From the NCBI GenBank assembly GCA_017394765.1, contig JAFPXF010000081.1, forward strand, positions 1 through 53,207: DNA of 53,207 bases, given 5' to 3'. Within the stretch, counting starts at the first letter, position 1. Each line of letters starts with the position of its first letter. The stretch comes from Bacteroidales bacterium. Its GTDB lineage: Bacteria; Bacteroidota; Bacteroidia; Bacteroidales; WCHB1-69. Position numbers and translations under genes: made by a program. Positions 35,147-41,993 of the stretch are shown here, one piece after another. The notes under the pieces are model-generated. The model ran no database searches, had not been told where the DNA came from, and worked only from the letters and a program-made list of their open reading frames with translations.

Positions 35147-35392
35147 ATGGCCCTGTTCAATTTCAACAAACCCGAACCGAGAGAGTTCAACTATAAGCCC
35201 CGTTTCTACACTCCAGACGAGGAAAAACCCACGGGCAACCACCGCAAGGATTTCGCCGAGGAGCTGCACCGCGAATGGTCCAGCAAGCGCCGCCACGACA
35301 AGGACAAAGGAAGCATGCCCTGGATCACCATCGTGACGATGCTCTTTTTCGTCCTCATCATCGCCATTCTCTATTTTAAGTTTTTCAAATAG
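35147..35392 (+). CDS. Small single-pass membrane protein upstream of mutL
   Basis: An 81-residue protein. The polar, charged N-terminal ~55 residues (NKPEPREFNYKPRFYTPDEE, then Lys/Arg-rich) precede one C-terminal transmembrane helix (WITIVTMLFFVLIIAILYF). It is tail-anchored in layout. No function is known to me. It follows the divergent promoter and precedes mutL by 61 bp of heptamer repeat, so it is likely co-transcribed with mutL. Confidence 0.8.
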   Translation: MALFNFNKPEPREFNYKPRFYTPDEEKPTGNHRKDFAEELHREWSSKRRHDKDKGSMPWITIVTMLFFVLIIAILYFKFFK

Positions 35393-35453
35393 CGACTGGC
35401 ATTTGGCTATTGGCTTTTAGTGTCACCAACAACCAACAACCAACAACCAACCC
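35393..35453. repeat. Heptamer tract between the small membrane protein gene and mutL
   Basis: Directly after the TAG stop: CGACTGG, CATTTGG, CTATTGG, CTTTTAG, TGTCACC, then AACAACC three times, ending at the mutL ATG. The period is 7 throughout with a change of word midway. Confidence 0.8.
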
Positions 35454-37322
35454 ATGGATATCATCAAACTACTGCCTGATGCGGTGGCCAACCAAATCGC
35501 TGCCGGCGAGGTGGTGCAACGCCCCGCCTCCGTGGTCAAGGAGCTTCTCGAAAACGCCGTTGACTCCGGGGCCACCGACATCCAGCTCATCGTCAAGGAT
35601 GCCGGGCGCACCCTGATACAGGTCATCGACAACGGCAAGGGCATGTCTTTCAACGATGCCCGTCTTTGCTTCGAACGGCATGCCACCTCCAAGCTGCGCA
35701 CGGCCGACGACCTTTTCCACATCACCACCAAGGGGTTCCGCGGCGAGGCCATGGCCTCCATCGCCGCCATTGCCCACGTGGAGCTGAAGACCAAGCCCGC
35801 CGAGAGCGAGACCGGCACGCTCGTGCTCATAGAGGGCGCCGAGGTGCGGGCCCACGAGGTCATCGCCACCCCCGACGGCACTTCCGTGGCCGTCAAGAAC
35901 CTCTTCTTCAACGTGCCTGCCCGCCGCAACTTCCTCAAGTCCGACAACGTCGAGATGACCCACATCGAGGAGGAGTTCTACCGCGTGGCGCTCATCCATC
36001 ACGACCTCAACTTCACACTTTACCATAACGGCAAGCTGCTCCTCAAGCTCGAGTCCACCAACCTGCGGCAGCGCATCATCGCCATCTTCGGGCAGCATTT
36101 CAAGGAAAAACTATTCCCCGTGGAGCAGGAAACCGACTTCATGAAGATTTCCGGATACATCGCCAAGCCCGAGAACGCCAAGAAGAAAAAAAGCGAGCAG
36201 TACATGTTCATCAACCACCGCTATGTGCGGCACAACCTGCTCAACTATGCCGTGGAGACCGCCTATTCCGAGCTGATCCCGCAAGGGTACCGGCCCGCCT
36301 ATTTCATCTCCATCGACATCGACCCCGCGGCTATCGATGTCAATGTGAGCCCCACCAAGGTCGAAGTGAAGTTGCAGGACGAGAAGCTGATGTTCGGTTT
36401 CCTCAACGCCGCGGTGCGGAAGTCGCTGGGCACCATGTCGCTCACCCCGCAATTCGACTTCGATGCGGAGGGTGCGCTTGTGCCGCCCGACAAGCCCGCG
36501 CAGCACGAGGTGGTGCCCCCCTCGCTCGGCATCAACCGCAACTACAATCCTTTCGACAGCGTGCCGTCCCGCCCACGGCACAGTGGTCTGGACACCTTCT
36601 CCGGCGGCGGCTTCCGCGAACATACCACCCCCACGGGCTGGGAGGATTTCCTCAAGGGCATCCAGACAGAGCGCGTCGAGACGCCCACCGTCACACAATT
36701 GGAGACGGCTATATCCGAAGAGGTCTCATCGCCAGAAGGTCAAAGCCAGGTGCCCGAGCAGTTTGACTATTTCGTGACCGGCGGCCGATACATCTTCTGC
36801 CGTCTGCAGGACCGCACCTTTGTGGTTGATGTGGTCCACGCCAACGAGCGCATCATGTACGACCGCTACATGGAGGCTCTGGTCAACACGCCGGTGCGCG
36901 TGCAGCAGAGCCTGTTCCCCACCACCATCACGCTCACGCCCGCGCAGGCCGACCTCGCCGACTCGCTGAGAGGCGACTTCCTCAAGCTCGGCTACGACCT
37001 GGAGAAGATGGACAACACCCATTTCGCCGTCAACGGCACCCCCAACGACGAGAGCGAGGAGGGCGATGTTCAGACGCTCATCGAGAAGGCCTTGGATGCC
37101 TTCAAGAGCAACCAGTTCCTCTACAAGGCCGACGTGCGTCGCAACATGGCCATCAGCATGGCGCGCCAGCGACGTTCCCGTTACAAGCCACCCACCACTT
37201 TCGAGGAGGTGCGCGCCCTGTTACAGCAGCTGTTCGCTTGCGACAGTCCGGCCATCACCCCGTCCAACAAAAACGTCTTCCACATCATCGGTCCCGACGA
37301 GTTGCAACACTACTTCGAATAA
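35454..37322 (+). CDS. mutL: DNA mismatch repair protein MutL
   Basis: A 622-residue GHKL-ATPase acting with MutS in mismatch repair. N-terminal ATP-binding motifs are intact: IAAGEVVQRPASVVKELLEN (motif I), IDNGKGM (motif II) and TKGFRGEAMASIAAI (motif III). The C-terminal dimerisation domain follows a variable Pro-rich linker (~365-430). An endonuclease motif DQHAxxER is not evident; the corresponding region reads VVDVVHANERIMYDRY, so metal-dependent nicking is uncertain. The ABC ATPase gene starts 16 bases after the stop. Confidence 0.95.
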   Translation: MDIIKLLPDAVANQIAAGEVVQRPASVVKELLENAVDSGATDIQLIVKDAGRTLIQVIDNGKGMSFNDARLCFERHATSKLRTADDLFHITTKGFRGEAMASIAAIAHVELKTKPAESETGTLVLIEGAEVRAHEVIATPDGTSVAVKNLFFNVPARRNFLKSDNVEMTHIEEEFYRVALIHHDLNFTLYHNGKLLLKLESTNLRQRIIAIFGQHFKEKLFPVEQETDFMKISGYIAKPENAKKKKSEQYMFINHRYVRHNLLNYAVETAYSELIPQGYRPAYFISIDIDPAAIDVNVSPTKVEVKLQDEKLMFGFLNAAVRKSLGTMSLTPQFDFDAEGALVPPDKPAQHEVVPPSLGINRNYNPFDSVPSRPRHSGLDTFSGGGFREHTTPTGWEDFLKGIQTERVETPTVTQLETAISEEVSSPEGQSQVPEQFDYFVTGGRYIFCRLQDRTFVVDVVHANERIMYDRYMEALVNTPVRVQQSLFPTTITLTPAQADLADSLRGDFLKLGYDLEKMDNTHFAVNGTPNDESEEGDVQTLIEKALDAFKSNQFLYKADVRRNMAISMARQRRSRYKPPTTFEEVRALLQQLFACDSPAITPSNKNVFHIIGPDELQHYFE

Positions 37323-37338
37323 CCACCCCATCCGCCAC

Positions 37339-38109
37339 ATGAGCCATATAGAACTGGAACACATTACTTTCGGATACGGGAAGGGCACCCTTTTCCGTGA
37401 CTTGAGCATACAGGTCAAAGAGGGCGAGTTCTGCGCGGTCGTGGGGCCCAACGGGTCGGGCAAGACCACGCTGCTCAAATGTGTGGCGGGCTTGCTGACA
37501 CCCGATGACGGCAACGTGTTCGTCAACGGCCGAAACGTACGCGAGTACAGCACCCGCGAGTTGGCCACGCAGGTGGCCTACGTGCCCCAGCGCCAAGACC
37601 TCATCTTCGACCTGCCTGTTTATGACATGGTCATGATGGGGCGCAACCCTTATCAGCGACATTGGCAGCTGGCCAACGCGCAGGACGACGCCATTGTGGA
37701 GGCGATGTTGGCGCAGTGCAACCTCACGCATCTGCGCGGCCGCATGGTCAGCGAGCTGAGCGGCGGCGAGCTGCAGCGCACCCTCATTGCGCGCGCCATG
37801 GCGCAACAGACTCCCGTGATGCTCCTCGACGAGCCGCTCTCCAACCTCGACGTGGCCCACAAGTTCGAGATCATGGAGATACTGAAGCGTTTGAACCAAG
37901 AGCACAATGTGCTGATCATGATTATTGTACACGACTTCCCCATCGCGTTGCAGTATGCCACGCACGCCATCCTGATGGAGACTGGCCAAGTGTTGTGTCA
38001 CGATGTGGCGAGTGCGGTATTATCGCCCGACAATATCCGAAGTTGCTTCCACCTGGGTTCCGATTTCAAAATCGATGAAAGAGGGAATATCTCCAAGATA
38101 ATACAATAA
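37339..38109 (+). CDS. ABC transporter ATPase, FepC/BtuD type
   Basis: A 256-residue nucleotide-binding subunit. Walker A GPNGSGKTTLLK, Q-loop YVPQRQDLIF, signature LSGGELQRTLIARAMAQ, Walker B VMLLDEPLSNLD and the H-loop IVHDF are all present. Residue patterns match ATPases of iron-siderophore/cobalamin importers. No permease is adjacent; the FecCD permease gene at 1985-2995 is a plausible partner. It is transcribed with mutL. Confidence 0.9.
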   Translation: MSHIELEHITFGYGKGTLFRDLSIQVKEGEFCAVVGPNGSGKTTLLKCVAGLLTPDDGNVFVNGRNVREYSTRELATQVAYVPQRQDLIFDLPVYDMVMMGRNPYQRHWQLANAQDDAIVEAMLAQCNLTHLRGRMVSELSGGELQRTLIARAMAQQTPVMLLDEPLSNLDVAHKFEIMEILKRLNQEHNVLIMIIVHDFPIALQYATHAILMETGQVLCHDVASAVLSPDNIRSCFHLGSDFKIDERGNISKIIQ

Positions 38110-38184
38110 ATATTTGGTTTGAAGAATATTACAAACATTTCCATCATGTTTTGATTACAAAAACCCTGTTTTGCGAAAAAATGT

Positions 38185-38192
38185 TATTTTTG
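38185..38192 (+). promoter_or_regulatory. Promoter -7 box for tRNA-Ser(TGA)
   Basis: TATTTTTG followed by CCG, 13 bases before the tRNA 5' end. Confidence 0.65.
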
Positions 38193-38204
38193 CCGCCTCA
38201 AATT

Positions 38205-38289
38205 GGAGAGATGGCAGAGCGGTCGAATGCGGCGGTCTTGAAAACCGTTGACCTTCACGGGTCCGGGGGTTCGAATCCCTCTCTCTCCG
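38205..38289 (+). tRNA. tRNA-Ser (anticodon TGA)
   Basis: An 85-nt class II tRNA. Acceptor GGAGAGA/TCTCTCC, anticodon stem GCGGT/ACCGT around loop CTTGAAA (anticodon TGA), long variable arm, T arm GGGGTTCGAATCCCT. Confidence 0.97.
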
Positions 38290-38295
38290 CAAGGA

Positions 38296-38326
38296 AAAGG
38301 CAATGCGTAGCGTTGCCTTTTTTTTT
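38296..38326 (+). terminator. Rho-independent terminator after tRNA-Ser
   Basis: AAAAGGCAA / TTGCCTTTT stem with a 9-nt loop and a long T run, seven bases after the tRNA. Confidence 0.85.
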
Positions 38327-38403
38327 GCCGGAATCCGGCAAAATAAATTTTGAGGATTTTGTTGTTTTCGGCAGAAAAAATTTTGAGGAAAAGAAAAAAA
38401 CGT

Positions 38404-38411
38404 TATTTTTG
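38404..38411 (+). promoter_or_regulatory. Promoter -7 box for the DUF4143-type ATPase gene
   Basis: TATTTTTG followed by CGGGG, 21 bases before the ATG. Confidence 0.65.
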
Positions 38412-38432
38412 CGGGGTCAAAAACAACAGGTT

Positions 38433-39776
38433 ATGGAACCCGAAAGACTCTTCAAACGAAAAATATACGACCGTCTGCTCAAGTGGAAAAAAGAGAGCAA
38501 GGGCAAAAGTGCTCTTCTTATAGAAGGTGCACGCCGCATTGGCAAATCAACGATTGTCAATACCTTTGCTCGAAACGAGTACGAATCGTTCATCCTCATC
38601 GATTTCACCAAATGCTCGCAGGAAGTCAAGAATCTTTTCAATGATGTCTCTGACCTCAATTATATTTTTCTGAGGCTTCAGCTGACATACGGTGTCAAAC
38701 TGGTGGAACGCAAGTCCCTCATCATTTTTGACGAGGTTCAATTCCAGCCGCTTGCACGACAGGCGATTAAATCGTTTGTGGGCGACCATCGTTACGATTA
38801 TATCGAAACGGGTTCCCTGATTTCCATCCGTAAGAATACGGAGCATATTCTCATCCCCAGCGAGGAGGAGCGTATCAGCATGTATCCGATGGATTATGAG
38901 GAGTTCCGATGGGCAATGGGCGATACGGCAACCATTCCGCTCCTCCGTGAAGTATGGGAACATCCGCAGCCGCTGAAGGAGGCACACCGCAAGCTCATGC
39001 GCGACTTCCGTCTCTATATGCTGGTTGGCGGCATGCCACAAGCTGTGGATGTCTATCTGGAATCAAATAATTTTGAGATGGTGGACCAAACCAAAAGGCT
39101 CATTTTGGATTTGTATGACGAGGATTTCGGGAAAATCGACCCCACCGGGAAGGCCGCACGAATCTTTGCAGCCATTCCGGCGCAGCTCAACAGCAACGCT
39201 TCCCGCTATCAGATTTCCAGTGTTATTCCTAAGTCAAGAATAAAAAATTACGTCGAACTCATCTCCGAGATGGAGAAGTCCAAAACGGTGAACATCTCCC
39301 ACCATTGCGACGATCCGAATGTCGGTCTTGGCAGTTCGGAGGATTTGGAGCAGTACAAGATGTTTGTCGGCGACACAGGCCTCTTTGTCACGCTGGCCTT
39401 CCGCGACAAAGCGTTTACGGAGAACGTCATCTACGAGCGGCTTCTCAGCGACAAGCTGGCTACCAACCTTGGGTATTTGTATGAGAACATTGTGGCGCAG
39501 ATGCTCACAACTTCAGGGTACAAACTTTTCTATCATTCCTGGCCAACAGAAAGCGGGAAGCACAATTATGAGGTTGATTTCCTTCTCTCACGCGGAACTA
39601 AGATCCTGCCCGTTGAGGTGAAATCCTCCTCATACAAAACGCACGCATCCTTGGATGCTTTCTGCAAAAAGTACTCGTCACGAATCACCAACGAACGCCA
39701 CCTTGTTTACACAAAGGATTATGCCAGCGAAGAATCCGTGAGATATCTGCCCGCTTATATGGCGTATTTTCTCTAA
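38433..39776 (+). CDS. AAA-family ATP-binding protein with DUF4143 domain
   Basis: A 447-residue protein of the AAA_14/DUF4143 group, abundant in anaerobes and of unknown biological role. The P-loop is GARRIGKSTIVNTF near residue 35 and the Walker B-like LIIFDEVQFQP near residue 95. The sensor-like segment is YIETGSLISI. The C-terminal half is the DUF4143 nuclease-like fold with a PD-(D/E)XK-type pattern (YEVDFLLSRGTKILPVEVKS). The open frame extends 94 codons upstream through the tRNA, but the promoter at 38404 and similarity both support the ATG at 38433. It is a monocistronic gene. Confidence 0.9.
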   Translation: MEPERLFKRKIYDRLLKWKKESKGKSALLIEGARRIGKSTIVNTFARNEYESFILIDFTKCSQEVKNLFNDVSDLNYIFLRLQLTYGVKLVERKSLIIFDEVQFQPLARQAIKSFVGDHRYDYIETGSLISIRKNTEHILIPSEEERISMYPMDYEEFRWAMGDTATIPLLREVWEHPQPLKEAHRKLMRDFRLYMLVGGMPQAVDVYLESNNFEMVDQTKRLILDLYDEDFGKIDPTGKAARIFAAIPAQLNSNASRYQISSVIPKSRIKNYVELISEMEKSKTVNISHHCDDPNVGLGSSEDLEQYKMFVGDTGLFVTLAFRDKAFTENVIYERLLSDKLATNLGYLYENIVAQMLTTSGYKLFYHSWPTESGKHNYEVDFLLSRGTKILPVEVKSSSYKTHASLDAFCKKYSSRITNERHLVYTKDYASEESVRYLPAYMAYFL

Positions 39777-39795
39777 CCAACTCTTCGGCCATAAA

Positions 39796-39803
39796 TATTT
39801 TTG
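39796..39803 (+). promoter_or_regulatory. Orphan rightward promoter-like box
   Basis: TATTTTTG followed by CGCGG, on the plus strand just after the ATPase gene, but the next genes are on the minus strand. If active, it would make RNA antisense to the SEA-repeat gene. Confidence 0.35.
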
Positions 39804-39863
39804 CGCGGAATTGTCACATTCTCGCTTTTTTCAACCCGACTGAAATTTTTGTCATATACTAAG

Positions 39864-39897
39864 AAAAAACGGTTCAACCTGCAAGGGCTGAATCCGT
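39864..39897 (-). terminator. Rho-independent terminator after the SEA-repeat gene
   Basis: On the minus strand, ACGGATTCA ... TGAACCGT forms a hairpin with one bulge, followed by TTTTTT, 20 bases downstream of the stop codon. Confidence 0.75.
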
Positions 39898-39916
39898 CGG
39901 CAAAAACACAAAAAAA

Positions 39917-40255
39917 CTAATAAAACAAGTACTGTTTGGCCTTGTTCTTCCAGCCCGCTTCACTTTTATATTGAGTGAAATACACTTTCACGTCCGCTTC
40001 GGAAGAATACTCCGTAAAATAGATAATCTTCTGGGCCTCGCTCCTATACTGGGTGAAATACCAAATGCCCTTATTGTCTGACGCCTCGCTTCGATAGTCC
40101 GTTATATAGACAATGAGATCCGCTTCCGAGTGGTATTGGGTCACAGACACCTTCACTTTTGCTTCGGAACGATAATTGGTGGAATAGATGTGTTGGGCAA
40201 AAAGCGACCCGACGCCCAGCAGCAAAACCATTAAAAACAACAATATTTTTTTCAT
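39917..40255 (-). CDS. Secreted protein of six 13-residue SEA repeats (DUF6150-like)
   Basis: A 112-residue exported protein. The signal peptide (MKKILLFLMVLLLGVGSLFA then QHIY) is followed by six tandem units of consensus Y-x-T-x-Y-x-S-E-A-x-x-x-(V/I). Examples are YSTNYRSEAKVKV, SVTQYHSEADLIV, YFTQYRSEAQKII and YFTEYSSEADVKV; the third unit is expanded by three residues. The pattern suggests a stack of short beta strands with an invariant Ser-Glu-Ala turn. I believe it belongs to the uncharacterised DUF6150 group. It is co-transcribed with the secreted protein gene upstream (gap 16 bp). Confidence 0.82.
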   Translation of the reverse strand: MKKILLFLMVLLLGVGSLFAQHIYSTNYRSEAKVKVSVTQYHSEADLIVYITDYRSEASDNKGIWYFTQYRSEAQKIIYFTEYSSEADVKVYFTQYKSEAGWKNKAKQYLFY

Positions 40256-40271
40256 AGATACTGAGACTTTG

Positions 40272-41798
40272 TCACTTCCTGATTTCCTCGATGAAATTGT
40301 CGCTGTTGCGGTGATTGATGATATACACCGCATCGTCCGTCACCTTCAGCAACTGCTCGAAATATTCACCCAGCGTAAACGGCATGTCCGGACCCGGATC
40401 CCTGACAATTTTGGGGGTAAAACGCAGGTCGTCATCCAACGTGCCCAGCACCAAACAACGCTCGCTTAGCTTGGTGGGGAACAACACTTTCCACTTACTT
40501 TTGGAACCACCCGTATAGTTCGACACCTGACCGTTAAACAACAATCTTGTCTCCCCGTCCCATTCAAAGGCAACTGGCAAATCCTCGTGATTGTTCCCCG
40601 AACTTTGAGTGCCGAAAGGCCGCGTAACAAATGCCAAAGGTTCTAAATCTTTGTCAAACAGAAAAATGTATAGATTTTTGTGGTCGTTATAAGCCCTGAC
40701 AGAGTTTCCATTTGAGACAAGAATGTACCGATGCTGGTGAGCCAACACCAAAACACGCCCGTCCTGCAAGGACAAAATCTGATACGGTCTGAAAGCGAAA
40801 CTTTTCTCATTGAAATCATCGAAGTCATACGTGACACCCTCCGGCAAATCAGGGATTTTCTCTTCATAAATGCCATATTTGGTTACTTCTCCGGTATTGT
40901 CCAAGACAAGCATCCCGACACCGTTTTTTGCAGCACCGAACACCATCAGACGCTGATCGGCAAGCAATTCAGCATGCATGTTGTACAGGCCCGCCATATC
41001 TTCCTCCATTTGCATAGGCTTGTATTGTTGGTCTGTGGTAACGGTGACAAATCGAAAAGTCTCGGTTCGATCAACATAAAAATGCTCTTCCAAAAATACG
41101 GTACCGTCATTGGCAAGATATCCCTTCACGACATACGGGGATTCCCCCTTGATTCTTTCCCGTGCATGGAAGACCTCACGTCCATCGACACCGCGCACCA
41201 TCACATCGAGGGTATATTCTTCAGCAGTACGAGAAGATGGATCCATGTAGGTCAGATAGGCGAGTTTCTGGCCATCAGATGAGCGCAAGACGCGGTACAA
41301 ATTGTATTTCTTGCTTTCGGCAGGCACAGAATACACCACATTGGGCACAATCTTACCTTTCTTTTTATTCATGACAGGGAATGCATATTGGAAGAAATCC
41401 ACACTTTTGTTCTTTTTGTTGAAAGATGAACCTAGCAGAACCGCCTTGTCATCTACCATAAATGCTGTGGAAAAACCGTAGTCTTCGTCAAACTCATGCT
41501 CAACAACAACGGAACGGTTCTTCTTGTCATATACCGTAACAAACAATTCGTCATCCTTGCCAGAATTACTCTTGTCAACCGCACAAAAATAGATATTGTT
41601 GTCATCCTCACCCAAGACAGTGACCCGGGCACCGTCATCCATCCCGATTTCGGGTCCTTTGGTCGTGATATTCTGGGCACCGCCATAAAAAAATGAAGCC
41701 GAGAAAAGGATGATGAACAATAATACGCTTTTAACACATTGTTTATCAGAAAGATATGCAACCATATTGTATTGTAAGGGAGGACTTTTATTTTTCAT
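40272..41798 (-). CDS. Secreted protein of unknown function upstream of the SEA-repeat gene
   Basis: A ~508-residue exported protein. Its hydrophobic signal is SVLLFIILFSASFFYGG then AQNITTKG. The start is uncertain: ATG at 41798 or at 41765, which gives a more usual signal peptide; a TTG exists at 41828. The body has repeating 5-strand-like segments (NIYFCAVDKSNSGKDDELFV, QILSLQDGRVLVLAHQHRYI) consistent with a beta-propeller. No sorting domain is seen. It resembles the product of 6138-7703 in length and texture. It has its own TATCTTTG promoter. Confidence 0.7.
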   Translation of the reverse strand: MKNKSPPLQYNMVAYLSDKQCVKSVLLFIILFSASFFYGGAQNITTKGPEIGMDDGARVTVLGEDDNNIYFCAVDKSNSGKDDELFVTVYDKKNRSVVVEHEFDEDYGFSTAFMVDDKAVLLGSSFNKKNKSVDFFQYAFPVMNKKKGKIVPNVVYSVPAESKKYNLYRVLRSSDGQKLAYLTYMDPSSRTAEEYTLDVMVRGVDGREVFHARERIKGESPYVVKGYLANDGTVFLEEHFYVDRTETFRFVTVTTDQQYKPMQMEEDMAGLYNMHAELLADQRLMVFGAAKNGVGMLVLDNTGEVTKYGIYEEKIPDLPEGVTYDFDDFNEKSFAFRPYQILSLQDGRVLVLAHQHRYILVSNGNSVRAYNDHKNLYIFLFDKDLEPLAFVTRPFGTQSSGNNHEDLPVAFEWDGETRLLFNGQVSNYTGGSKSKWKVLFPTKLSERCLVLGTLDDDLRFTPKIVRDPGPDMPFTLGEYFEQLLKVTDDAVYIINHRNSDNFIEEIRK

Positions 41799-41863
41799 CT
41801 CTTCAAGTTGCCGCCAACCATGATGCAAAGTCCATTAATCATCAGGGCCGGCAAACAACGCTG

Positions 41864-41871
41864 CAAAGATA
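41864..41871 (-). promoter_or_regulatory. Promoter -7 box for the secreted protein/SEA-repeat operon
   Basis: TATCTTTG on the minus strand, 66 bases before the ATG at 41798. Confidence 0.65.
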
Positions 41872-41935
41872 GTCATTTTTATGAATACATATTTTATAAA
41901 GATGTAGTGTATGGGATGAGCATGTGTTTTTTCAG

Positions 41936-41943
41936 TATTTTTG
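41936..41943 (+). promoter_or_regulatory. Promoter -7 box for the TonB receptor/DUF4249 pair
   Basis: TATTTTTG followed by CCG, 51 bases before the ATG at 41994. Confidence 0.65.
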
Positions 41944-41993
41944 CCGTGTCAATTTTGAAATTTCTCGATCATGTTTCATTATAGTTATTGCCC

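Noticed and set aside
38151..38432. N-terminal extension of the DUF4143 ATPase gene through the tRNA-Ser
   Set aside because: It would translate through a tRNA and a terminator. The promoter box at 38404 and protein similarity support the start at 38433.
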